Assembly (NCBI RefSeq): GCF_029784135.1
Contig: NC_073746.1
Location: forward strand, 115,070,035-115,134,034
Direction of reading: 5' to 3'
DNA length: 64,000 nt
Source: Toxorhynchites rutilus septentrionalis
Lineage: Eukaryota; Arthropoda; Insecta; Diptera; Culicidae
Shown here: piece after piece, positions 32,735 through 43,010 of the stretch
How the letters are laid out: each line of letters starts with the position of its first letter
Numbering within the stretch: the first letter of the stretch is position 1
Notes under the pieces: generated by a model
The model's database searches: none
Seen by the model: only the letters and a program-made list of their open reading frames with translations
Told to the model about the DNA's origin: nothing
Position numbers and translations under genes: made by a program

Positions 32735-34033
32735 TACCGTTTTGTCTCATATTCCGAACAGTCTCAAATTCCGAACATTTCACTTTTAAATGTAAATTTA
32801 CTAAACTTTTATGTTACAAATAATTGAATAATTAAAACACAGACATTTTTTGAGGTATAGGGTTCATTTTGACATCATTTACAGGTATCGATACAGCCTA
32901 TAATTTATAATATTAGACATTTGCAAAAAGTGACAATCAAAACCAATGATAAAATGTTTGCGTTAGCAAATTCCGTAAAAAAACAAGCATCGTTCATTTT
33001 TCAGTTTTTGTAGTTTTTTCAACTATTTTGTTTGTTGTGTGCATGTTAAGTGCTAGAGAATGTATGAACCTACAATACATGGGAGAAAAAAAAATGATAT
33101 TTTATGCAGAAATCTCCATTAAAATAATATTGAAGTAGTGTTCGGAATATGAATCAAATTTCTATGCATGATTCAAATAAATAAATTTACTGAGCTTTGA
33201 TGGTATAAATAATTGAATAATAAAAACTCTGAAATTCTTTGGGTTATAGCCTTCATTTGAACATCATTTATAGGTATCGATACAGCCTATAATCTATAAT
33301 ATTAGACATTTGCAAAAAAGTGATAATCTAAACCAATGATAAAATGTTTGCGTTAGCAAATTCTGTAAAAGCAAGCATCGTTAATTTTTCAGTTTTTGTA
33401 GTTTTTTCAACTATTTTGATTGTTGTTTTCATGTTAAGTGCTAGAAATGGTAAGAATCTACAATAAATGGATGAAATGGAATGATATTTTATGCAGAAAT
33501 GTTCATTAAAATTAGTGTTTGGAATATTTCTACGAATGATTGCGTAATTTGCGAACACTTTATTTTTTAATTTGATTTGCTGAACTTAAATGTTATAAAT
33601 AATTGAATAACCAAGCCCTGAATAAACCCTGGAATTCTTTGGGCTATAGCCTTCATTTTAACATCATTTACAGGTATCGATACCGATATAGCGCCCTTGG
33701 TTCCGAAACCATGTAAACTATAAGAAACCTTACAATCAATAATTACAAAAGCAAAATCCAATTATTTTTGCGAGTATAACATTTTTCCAAAAAAGACTAA
33801 CTAATTGACTTTAATTTGATATATCGATCATGTGAATCGGTCCAGTAGTTTAAAGATATGATTTTTGAAAAAATGTTTGCTGTTCGGAATTTGAGACAAA
33901 AGTTTTTAGTTTTTCATCATGAATATGTATATGTAAATCAATTTCATTGTATCTAAATGAGAGCTCTATTGTATCCAAAAATCAAATTAATTTCGCGAAA
34001 GAGTACAATTCTGAATATGAGACAGAACGGTAC
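32735..34033. mobile_element. TIR element with an internal 385-bp tandem repeat, copy 1
   Basis: The left end TACCGTTTTGTCTCATATTC at 32735 is mirrored at 34012-34033 (GAATATGAGACAGAACGGTA). Inside, a unit containing ATAATTGAATAA, GGTATCGATACAGCCTATAA and AATGTTTGCGTTAGCAAATT starts at about 32798, 33180 and 33568 (two full units and a partial third). The terminal sequence is related to that at 37006 and 48530. No transposase. Confidence 0.65.
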
Positions 34034-35220
34034 CCAACAACTACCCTCCTGTGTCTTTTTATATAATTTTATGATCTTTAATTACAAGCAACCCTACTGG
34101 GCGTCCTCTATATTGAGAAAAAAGATCACGTAGTTTATGGACGACCCCTGAAATCAAGCAAATTCTGCTATAAATATTAAAGATTTTTTAGATTACAAAT
34201 TAAAACAATGATCATCTTCTCCTTCTTCTACGTCTTCATAACTGTGATCTAATTCATCGTTATCTTTTCATGAATCAATAATTGTTTTCTTCAATAGAAA
34301 TATTGGTTGAATTTCAGCCGACATGAAATATGAATCATACTTCATATTTCTCCGATATTGTAACTTTACAAGCATAGCAGCGTTGTGCAGAATTTGTATT
34401 TGTTAAGGAATTGACGCATTTTCCATCAATCGTTGTGAAGTATAATGAGAATGAAACAATGATTTTACTGTCTTTCATCATTATCCCTTGACTCATTATT
34501 TCCATTTTCTTTTTTATTGTTATTTTTTATTTTATTCTTTTAAATCTTAGGTAAAATTTCAATATTGAAAAAATATAATAAAAAAAATTGCTATCGCTTT
34601 TCTCACTAAAACGACAATTTGCGCTACAGCGGACAGTGTTCATTTGAAAGCTTATGTTTTTACCTAAATTTTTTTATGTAGTCACAACCAGAGATGCCAA
34701 CCTTCCTGATTTTTCAGGATTTCCCAGACTTTTTAGCACGCTCCCTGATATCCTGACGAACACTCAATTTATCCTGATTTTTCCCGATTTTTGTACTCTT
34801 TACATTATTTGTAAAAAAATATACTTATATAAGTTTTCTGTCATGATTCTCCGGTTCGCATTTGTATATATCGCATTAAGTTAAACTGCGTACTTAACTT
34901 TTTTTACCCCTCCCCACAATTGTTTCGTGGCTTCCTAAAGCAGTGCTAAAAAAATTCATGAAATCGGATTATCTGACGAATTTATGAAATTACAACGAGC
35001 TTAAGTTTGAGGAACATTATTGTTTTATTTAGGATAATGTGTATGTAGATGTATCCCCAGAGTTATTAATATAGGAATACATTTCAGAGTGTAAAATTAC
35101 TCAAGAGAAAATGTTTGAATCCACAGTCAATATAAAAAGATTTTATATGTAATTTGTTCGTCTGATTCAAAGTAGAATAATCCATAATGATGGGGCTATG
35201 GTGAATATATCTATAACCGT
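34034..35220. other. Non-coding end of the duplicated block, copy 1
   Basis: No gene. AGATGCCAACCTTCCTGATT at 34688 is a repeat edge, and CTTCCTGATTTTTCAAATTA at about 35775 may be its counterpart. Copy 2 lacks 34707-35149, with the junction inside CCTTCCTG. Confidence 0.5.
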
Positions 35221-35342
35221 ACTAAATATCATAAAAATTAGGAAAAATTCAACAAGTCTTCCACTGCTGATATGCTTTCCTCATTTGTTGAGTAATGATT
35301 TATTCCAAAGCATGTATGATGAATTCAGTGAAAATTTGAATA

Positions 35343-35681
35343 TTGATTTCTCTGCAATTGACTGTAGGATACAGTAGGTTTTTCGAAAAAAATATAAACG
35401 ATCAAAAAGTCAGGCGAAACCATACCATGCTTATTCATTCTTTTACATATCCGGTCTTCGCCCGAAGGAAGATATACTCTATTTCTGGTGGTATTTGGAA
35501 TGGATTCTGTGTTATGAACTACTACCAAGCAACATGTTTCTCACATGTATGGCTCGCAGCAGTTTTCGACGAGGAAGCAAACATATTCTGGGAGGATAGA
35601 ATATTTAAGCTGTATGAAAGATGGCGAAAGATTGTGAAACAGAACTATGGATATAAAATTGAATTATATTGCTTAGATTGA
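35343..35681 (+). pseudogene. Possible mariner-like transposase C-terminus
   Basis: The end of this frame reads FWEDRIFKLYERWRKIVKQNYGYKI. It resembles the final segment of mariner transposases, in which a short helix with L-x-x-R-W-x-K-[VC] is followed by a G-Y motif. No catalytic residues precede it and no terminal repeats were found. It could be chance. Confidence 0.3.
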
Positions 35682-35866
35682 AAATGATGTTTTTGTTTTC
35701 CCAAAAATCGACATTAACTTTTCGGACAGCCCAATATGAGCTATCTTGATTTAACCTGATTTTTATTTTCATTCTTCCTGATTTTTCAAATTATAGTTGG
35801 CAAACTTTGACAACAAAACTTTTAAGTTGGTTTTCTACAAAAAATCGAATTTTTTCTTTAATTTTT

Positions 35867-36160
35867 GATGTGGAACTACGTCTTTCAGGAAGGGTGCCAA
35901 ATCTGATAGAAAGAAATTTTATGAATAACGTTAATAACAGCGAACGGGTTCTAATGATTGACATACCAATCGAATCGGAAGTTCCAAGATTTTTTTCAAA
36001 ATGTTATACATCACAATTCCCTAATCCCCAACGATTTAAGTTAATGAAAACTGGAAGTACTCCCATTCTCCCATACATTTGTTCTGCCGATTTGTGCGTT
36101 TACTAATACTTTCGTTTCTGTCCGTTCGCAACATTTTGGGTATAAATAAACCGAGATGGA
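35867..36160 (+). repeat. Dispersed repeat, family R (copy 5), diverged
   Basis: GATGTGGAACTACGTCTTTC at the start, CCCATACATTTGTTCTGCCG inside and GGGTATAAATAAACCGAG at the end fit the family, with more substitutions than other copies. 36161-37005 beyond it has no recognised gene. Confidence 0.55.
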
Positions 36161-37005
36161 GGATACAAGGTGGGCAGATTCACGGGTTTTGGTTGTGTCA
36201 AACTTTGATTGTATTAGTAGCCAGGAAGACAGGAAGATCACATATCAGGCATACCAGTCAGTTTCTCAAATAGTACAAAATTTAATGTGTCAACAAATCA
36301 CGTTGAAAGAGGATAAACAGAATATAATTACAGATTTGCAAAAAAAAAAAATCGCGTTACATTCATCATTTGAAAAAAAAAATAACAGAAGATGTCACGA
36401 ACTTTAATGTTTTATTTTTTATTTGATTTCTTCTTATTTATTATATGCAAATGTAAAAAAAGGTAACACAATTAGGGTGCTGAACACTTCATTCTTCTAA
36501 AACTTGAAAGCAAAAGGAAAACTTTTCGTCTCAATATAGATCATACGGAGTCAATCAAATTAATTTTACAAGTGCATTTTACATGAAAAATTTACATGAA
36601 TTTGTACTATTGGCTGTTTTAATGAGAAAAAAAAGTTCAAATAATATAATTTTAGCGCTGAAATCATAAAAATTGAACATTTGATTTTTAAAAAGTAAAA
36701 TTGGCTTGTTATTACGCTTAGAACACCTCAACACCACCCCAATTTCCTTTTTTTGTTAAAATTTCAGTTGGGACTTTGTGACTTTGAACGCTAGCATTAT
36801 TTTTTGAAAAAATGCCCACACCACTTCTCGTTTGGTGGTCATCGGAGCAACATTGCGTTGCTGGCGAGCATCGAGCGAGGCCTAAATGATATTTTTTTAA
36901 ATATCTAATAAAAGAGATTTGTTTTGTATAGTTTTTTGAACAACTTTTCCGTTGACGCCAAAAAATTAAAGTTATCATTGAAGTTGCAGAGAGTTCCAAA
37001 GTAAT

Positions 37006-37473
37006 GTACCGTTCTGAATCATATTTCGGACAGTTTGTTCTAATATCTTGAAATGCTTGATGCACTGATGATATAACTATAAAATTAATATCACAATTGC
37101 TTCTTTAGAGTAATCCCTTGGTTTCACTATCACTTCCTTTGACAATTACATTTGAATTATTATATAGTAGGAGAAAAACCAACCAAAATCCAAAATCCAC
37201 TCATTATCGTTTGTGTTTGACGTTTGTTCAGCGTGAGCACGTAGAAATTACCCCTTCATCAATATTTAAATTTCTCTCGTGTTTCATCAGTTCTCATCAT
37301 CGTTATCAGATTACTGTGATTGTTTGGTAAGTGCTTCGCAGTTGACTATAAAATATAATCAAGTGCAATGTAATTTTCGTTCAAAAAATTACAAAATATA
37401 GTGTCCGAAATTTGAATTCAATCTGTCCGAATTTTTTTTTTTTTTTTTATAAATGGTGTCCGAAGTTTGATTC
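37006..37473. mobile_element. Left part of an interrupted TIR element
   Basis: GTACCGTTCTGAATCATATT then TCGGACAG at 37006-37033 is mirrored at 48505-48530. Related ends flank the element at 32735-34033. The part ends with a 23-bp sequence (37451-37473, containing GGTGTCCGAAGTTTGATTC) that is repeated directly at 48311-48333. A run of 18 or more T residues lies at about 37432-37448. Confidence 0.55.
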
Positions 37474-37616
37474 GGTAGTGAGGCTATCACCAAATACAAC
37501 TGCGCAGTTGCTTTCGTATATTCCCGCGCATTGTAAACAAATTTGGTCACCAGTTCGTCGCGTGTGTAAATTTAACTCGGACGGAAACTAGAGGAAGGGG
37601 TGTATTGTGTTTAGTG

Positions 37617-38330
37617 TATTGACGTAGGACTACGTCTTTCATTTCTATACCGGGGTGTAAAACCAAAGTTTCGAGAACGAAAGCGTTACGCCGGAGACCG
37701 AGATTTTGAGCGTTAATAGCTCTTAAACAACTGAACGAAATGGTATGATAAACACTTCATTTGAAAGATAAAATGTCTACGCGTCATATACTTGTTACTT
37801 TTTCATCCAAAAACTTGTTTCAATAGTCTTAAAATTGCTTTCAAAACAGACTATTGAAATCACCAATCGGTATATAAGCGAGCGCCGCTCGTAAACCCAC
37901 TCAGTTATGATTGAACAGCGATTGGAGCATGTTGTCGCTGTTGTTGTGAAGCTAATTTCGTTTATCATGAAAGCGCTGATGAACGGTGTCACCAAGAGCC
38001 TGTTTGTGCACCTAAGGCCAAAAGGGAATCCATCAGGAGGAGAGTGATGCCACGGTTCCGCTTGAAACATCGGAGCGGCCGCCACACACACACATACACG
38101 CGCGGAATTCTCGTTGCTGAAAAATAATCTGCCAGTTCCCCTGGGAATTAAAAAATACATTCATGCGAAATAGTTTATTTTAATGTTTTCTATCCATATA
38201 ACACTGCAACCAAATACATTTGGTTTTGTTATTTTTCAATCAATCGCAATTAACAGGAAAGCTTCTGAATATTTTTTTCCCCATCAGTGGAAATTTTCGT
38301 ATCCAATGTTGGATGCATAACATGAAAAAC
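37617..38330 (+). repeat. Promoter-bearing repeat, family P (copy 2), 3'-truncated
   Basis: Begins TTGACGTAGGACTACGTCTT and is collinear with 31578-32350 through TTTTCGTATCCAATGTTGGA, with deletions after the promoter. A TATA/initiator pair lies at 37871-37906. 38331-38820 continues with related fragments; no gene. Confidence 0.65.
37871..37906 (+). promoter_or_regulatory. TATA box and initiator in repeat family P (copy 2)
   Basis: TATATAAG at 37871-37878 and TCAGTT at 37901-37906, 32 bp from TATA to +1, as in the other copies. Confidence 0.5.
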
Positions 38331-38923
38331 GGAAAATGTTTTACATCGCGAAAATCAAGTCATTTTCGAGCGATTATTTGCTTTCTACTCATATAATGCT
38401 GCGACCAAATACATTTCGTTTTGGATTTTTTCAATCAAGTGCGATCAACGTAAGACCACGTCTTTCGGCAATTTATTAGAGGTGCAATGAATATTTAGGA
38501 ATTCCCGCTCTACGCGCACTGGCAAACAATGTTTACTCAACAATTTCTCAAACTAGAAATGGGTGTTGTGAGAAAGGATTAGCGAACGCGAAAACGACAA
38601 ACGGGAGAAAGATACGTTTGGAGGTTGAAGGAAATTGGCAGAAAACTTCTTCATTCTATCATTCAAATAATGTGATTCATACCACATCGTTTTGCCAGAA
38701 AGAGATTATTAATGCTCAAAGGAGGAATCGAGTCCTCCGAGGAAATTACCCAGCGCAAATTAGAGTCGACTATCGATTGCGGCATTCGTACACAAATAAT
38801 TTTATAATGCAGTTTCACCAAAGTGATTTCTTCTGATATATTCACTACATCATGTCATGTATTTCATATTCTTCATTAAGAAATCCATATCCATGGCACC
38901 TATCGGTAACGAATTATTATCGA

Positions 38924-39391
38924 AACCACTGAAAAGGGCCGTTGATTATATGCTAAGCTAATATAGCAAGCTCTCCTCGGATACGATGGGCCAGCTAGAT
39001 GTTCTTGGGCATGATGTGACGCGTTTTGCATGGATAGCACACAAATTGGTATCTTCGAATAAGCCTCCTGCAGCGTCATAGCCGCGGCACTTTGGAAGCG
39101 CAAGTCGGTTTAGAAGTCCTGCGCAATTCCATGAACCAAATGCTGCAATGGTAGCTTGCGGATCAGCAATTCGGTCGACTCCCGATAGCGATGAATTTCA
39201 CGCAAAGTTCCCGGTCGATAGCGATGTGGCTTCTCCACCTATCCTGCTACTGGTGCGCTTATCCGAGCTGCTTTCGTGTGCCTTACCACTGAAAGACTAA
39301 CTAGCTATCTGCTTGATCCCAAACAAACGAGTCGTCACGGTGCGAGAGTAGAGTAAGAAATGAACGAAAGCAAAGGAAGCGTCATTTTATA
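38924..39391 (-). pseudogene. Histone H3 pseudogene 1, with promoter and damaged stem-loop
   Basis: The minus strand carries a TATAAAAT box (39391-39384), a degraded H3 start region (TGGTAAGGCACACGAAAGC), [21 protein letters not shown] and DLRFQSAA blocks, then [16 protein letters not shown]. Codons for part of ATKAARKS are missing, and the region for SEAYLVG has been deleted; both deletions are shared with the other two H3 pseudogenes here. At the 3' end GGCCCTTTTCAG runs into foreign sequence, so the second arm of the histone stem-loop is lost. It lies head to head with pseudogene 2. Confidence 0.85.
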
Positions 39392-39497
39392 AACCATAAA
39401 AGTATAGAATCTAAATCCCACCCTTATTATATTCGTGAGTATACAGTAAGCTTATACAATAAAGAGGGTGGGGTTTACATTCGATTCTTTTATGTTT

Positions 39498-39966
39498 TAT
39501 AAAACGACACTTCCCTTGCTTTCGTTCATTTCTTATTCTACTCTCGCACCGTGAGGACTCGTTTCATCGGGACTAAGCAGACAGCTCGTTAGTCTTTCGG
39601 TGGTAAGGCACCACGAAAGCAGCTCGGATAAGCGAATCAGCCGCAGGAAGCATGAAGAAGCCACATCGCTATCGACCGGGAACTTCGCATGAAATTCGTC
39701 GCTATCAGAAGTCGACCGAATTGCTGATCCGCAAACTACCTTTGCAGCATTTGGTTCGTGGAATTTGCTCAGGACTTCAAAACCGACTTGCGCTTCCAAA
39801 GTGCCGCGGCTATGACGCTGCAGGAGGCTTATTCGAAGATACCAATTTGTGTGCTATCCATGCAAAACGCGTCACATCATGCCCAAGGACATCCAGCTGG
39901 CCCATCGTATCCGAGGAGAGCGTGCTATATTAGCTTAGCATATAATCAACAGCCCTTTTCAGGGTT
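39498..39966 (+). pseudogene. Histone H3 pseudogene 2, with promoter and stem-loop
   Basis: TATAAAA at 39498 is followed by a recognisable but broken H3: [61 protein letters not shown], then a deletion over SEAYLVG and [17 protein letters not shown] frameshift follows, then [18 protein letters not shown] codons. It ends with the histone stem-loop AGCCCTTTTCAGGGTT at 39951-39966. Promoter and stem-loop show that a genomic H3 unit, not a polyadenylated cDNA, was the source. Confidence 0.88.
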
Positions 39967-40002
39967 CCAAATTTGATGGAATAGAGTTCAGAAAAGTTTT
40001 GA

Positions 40003-40320
40003 CGTAGGACTACGTCTTTCATTTCTATACTGAGGTGTAAGCTCAAAGTTTCGATAATGATAGCGTTACGTTGGAGAACGAGATTCTGAGCGTTAATAGC
40101 TCCTAAACAACTGAACGAAATGGTATGATGAACACTTCATTCGAAAGATGAAATGTCTACGCGTTATATGCTTGTTACTTTTTGATCCAAAAACTTGTTT
40201 CAATAGCCTTAAATTGCTTTCAAAACAGGCTATTGAAATCACACCAATCAGTATATAAGCGAGCGCCGCTCGGAAATCCACTCAGTTATGATTGCGCAAC
40301 GATTGAGGTACGATCGCCGG
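40003..40320 (+). repeat. Promoter-bearing repeat, family P (copy 3), truncated after the promoter
   Basis: GACGTAGGACTACGTC starts at 40003; the family core follows, including TATATAAG at 40252-40259 and TCAGTT at 40282-40287. The sequence then passes into the tandem repeat at 40325. Confidence 0.65.
40252..40287 (+). promoter_or_regulatory. TATA box and initiator in repeat family P (copy 3)
   Basis: Spacing and sequence as at 31833-31868. The promoter would drive transcription into the tandem repeat just downstream. Confidence 0.5.
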
Positions 40321-40324
40321 AATG

Positions 40325-40810
40325 GATGTGTGTTTCCCTAACACAGATTTGGAAACCATGGAGCCAGGGGAGATCGACATTGCAAAATAGCTGCAAGCAG
40401 CAGGTACTTTTGTACTCGTTTGTGTTTCTGCAAATCGGAATGTTTCCCTAACACAGATTTCTAAGTACTTTTGTACTCGCTGGCGTTTCTGCAAATTGTA
40501 ATGTTTCCCTAACACAGGTTTCAAAACTATGGAGCCTGGGGAAATTGGCATTGCAAAATAGATGCAAGCTGTAAGTACTTTAGTACTCTCTTGCGTTTCT
40601 GCAAGTCGTACTATTTCTCTAACACAGATTTCCAAAACATGGAGCCTGGGGAAATTTTGTACTTTTGTACTCGCTAGCATTTTTGCAAACCGGAAAGTGT
40701 TTTCCCAATACAGATTCCGAAAGCAAGAAGTTGGGAAAATCGGCATTGAAGATACATTCAAGTCGGCAATACTTTTATATCCCCATGCATTTTAGACTCC
40801 GGAATTCGTT
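40325..40810. repeat. Diverged tandem repeat, unit about 110 bp
   Basis: TTTCCCTAACACAGATTT recurs at about 40327, 40442, 40503, 40613 and, altered, at 40690 and 40812. Each full unit also has ATGGAGCCTGGGGAAAT, GGCATTGCAAAATAG, TACTTTTGTACTC and GTTTCTGCAAAT. Some units have lost the middle. A frame of 159 codons crosses it on the minus strand but mirrors the repeat and shows no domain. Confidence 0.75.
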
Positions 40811-42030
40811 TTGCTAACACGGTCTTCAAAAGCGGGTACAAATGCAACGCTCGATTATTCATTACTGCATTGGAATATATCTTTTCATTTCATGCTCACT
40901 GAACTTCTTTTCATGCCGTTTGATGATTAGGCAAAATGTTGATAACTTTTTGCTGCGATCACTACTACCGTAATGCATGAATTAACTTAAATTGTTATTT
41001 GTTTGCAGTTGTATTCGTAAATAGTTTCATTCATTCGCTAGTTTAATCAATAATTTAATCAATACACACAAAAGATAGCTCTGCGCAGCGGTGATGTCGT
41101 ACCCAATGAGGAACATCCGAGGTGGGATTATTGCTGATTGAAGAAATACAATTGATTACTAATTCAACGAAAGTCCTACGTAAACATTGCAGTTATATCA
41201 TAGGTATAACCTATCTATAGTTTTTTACAGGCCGAACTGAAAGGAGCATTTAGCGAAAATCGTGGTGTCGATGATAATTCGATACCGATAGGTGCCATGG
41301 ATATGGATTTCATAATGAAAAATATGCAATATATGACATGATGTAGTGAATATATCCCCATATCGAAGAAATCACTTTGATGAAACTGTTTACCGTTTGT
41401 CGTTTTTAATTGTTGGGAAAGGGCATTATTTCTGCTGACTAAATTCCAAGAAAAAATCCATTCCTTCTTTAAGCGTGATTCATTCTGCTTCGGATCAACG
41501 GAACAGTATGATAATCATTCCATACAAAAGATAAAATGTCCAAGAGTTATATGATTGCTATTTATTGAGTCGAAAAATTGTTTCAATAGCTTAATGATAG
41601 CTTCGAAAACAGGTTATTGAAATCATTCGTATCCGTATGTTAGCGCGCCCACTTGGAAACCCATTAATCTTATTGGAATGTGAGATGGGGAAGCTCATAC
41701 TTCCCACGTTCCGTTTTGCCTGCCAAGATCGGGTCGATGAAATGTCAACAATCGACCTCAAATGCTGCCACTTTGCAATCGAGTTATCGACCTTTCATAT
41801 GCATTCATCGAACAACTTGACGCCACTTTTTCGCCAACATGTGCAAGGCGTCGACCTGCTTGCAGCGCTGCTTCCAGCACTGCTTGCTGCTTGTTTGTAT
41901 TGGTTTGTTATTGAAAATGAAAAGGAAATACATTGATCGATTTTAATCATTTTATTGAAAAAAAATAATAAAAATCCATGTATAATAAAAATAAGGTATA
42001 TAATGGAATCGGTGCATCCGGGTTGTCTGG
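40811..42030. other. Repeat remnants, no recognised gene
   Basis: AGTCCTACGTAAACATTGCA followed by GTTATATCATAGGTATAAC at 41172-41212 is the terminal motif of family P. 41258-41400 repeats 38816-38930 in inverted orientation (GTGCCATGGATATGGATTTC). TTTTTTACAGGCCGAACTGA at 41221 recurs near 44920 and 43620. Confidence 0.5.
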
Positions 42031-42039
42031 ATTGACGAT

Positions 42040-42420
42040 TCAAATCCGACTGAGTGCATTGATGAATACCTCTTTGCCCTCGATGACACAGATATGTGGC
42101 TGAGGAGGATTCTTCAATGTGCGTGAAGCACGGGATCTCCGATGGGGAAAATTGCTCGAAATACTATGGCCAGGTCCTGCTGCTGTTGCTGTTGATGCTG
42201 TTGCCCGGAATAGCACCCTGGATTTAAAGGATACTGCTGCGGGAAAGCTGATGCTGTTGGTTGGCGTGACAGAAGTGGAAATAAGCAATGTGGTGATGAG
42301 GGAAATCATCTTTCTCACTCGCCGATTGATTGAGTCGGATGTATTCATAGCTGAAACAAAATAAAATGATTAGTAAGTGAAAAGCAGAAATGAATTCCCT
42401 ACTCACCAGTTGTATGATAC
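42040..42420 (-). pseudogene. Small two-exon gene candidate, copy 1 (start codon lost)
   Basis: On the minus strand CAACTG|GTGAGTAGGG (donor, 42406) and TTTTGTTTCAG|CTATGAATAC (acceptor, 42350) define a 56-nt intron. Exon 2 holds an open frame of about 100 codons (MNTSDSINRRVRKMISLIT to EGKEVFINALSRI) ending at 42040. Where copy 2 has ATGGAT before the donor, this copy has another sequence. I do not recognise the protein; it has an A/T/Q-rich middle (ASTATAAGPG). Confidence 0.4.
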
Positions 42421-42499
42421 GGATAAAAATGCGAACATTAAAATATCATGCGATTACGTTCGCTTACCTCGCCTATTTTCATTCTACTATACAACGGAA

Positions 42500-42918
42500 T
42501 CAGTGCATTCGGGTTCCTCCGGGTGGTAATTCAGCTGAGCAAGTTGATAAATACCTCCTTGTCGTTGAGTTTTCGTGTCTGAAGAGGATTTTTGAATGTG
42601 CGCGAAGCACGGAACCTCTAATGGGGAAAGTTCTTCGCAATACCATACCATGGTCAAATTCTGCTGCTGCTGCTGTTAATGCTGTCCCCCGGCATTGCCA
42701 ACAGGGGTTGGAGGTTACTGCAGCAGGAAAACGGATGTTGTTGGCTGCTGTGATAGAAGTGGAAATCCGCACTGTGGTGATGGGAGAAATCATCTTTCTC
42801 ACTTACCGATTGATGGAAGCAAACGAGTCGAATGTATTCATAGCTGATAAGACAAGATAAAATAATTAATAATTAAAAAGCCGAAATACATTTCATACTC
42901 ACCAGTTGTATGATCCAT
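42500..42918 (-). pseudogene. Small two-exon gene candidate, copy 2
   Basis: ATG at 42918 gives MDHTT, then donor GTGAGTATGA (42902), a 59-nt intron, acceptor TTATCAG at 42844, and exon 2 continuing MNTFDSFASINR to a TAA. Downstream of the TAA the frame VRKMISPITTVRISTSI is open again, and the region homologous to the C-terminus of copy 1 is in another frame. It is thus damaged. The two copies are direct repeats about 490 bp apart. Splice sites conserved in both suggest a once-real gene; function unknown. Confidence 0.4.
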
Positions 42919-43010
42919 TTGTTTTTGTTTGAGATGACAGTTTAGCGGAGTGGAAAAAAGAACCACCAGTGATGCCATTTGGTTTGTTTAATTATTCAGT
43001 ATTTTCGACT

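Larger units (their letters stand above)
21912..35220 (+). repeat. Segmental duplication, copy 1 (partner 50151-62908)
   Basis: The whole block is collinear with 50151-62908: the 3' end of an ELL-like gene, flank, mariner, family R repeat, SINE, inverted ELL-like gene with promoter, then about 7 kb of repeats. Long runs are identical and differences are scattered substitutions and small indels. Larger differences are the SINE at 50360, the 324-bp module present in C but not in D, and the absence of 34707-35149 from copy 2. Confidence 0.9.

Noticed and set aside
36718..37065. 115-codon minus-strand frame
   Set aside because: Runs across the end of a TIR element; no recognisable domain.
40282..40761. 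159-codon minus-strand frame with cysteine-containing repeats
   Set aside because: Repetition follows the DNA tandem repeat on both strands; no start context or domain.
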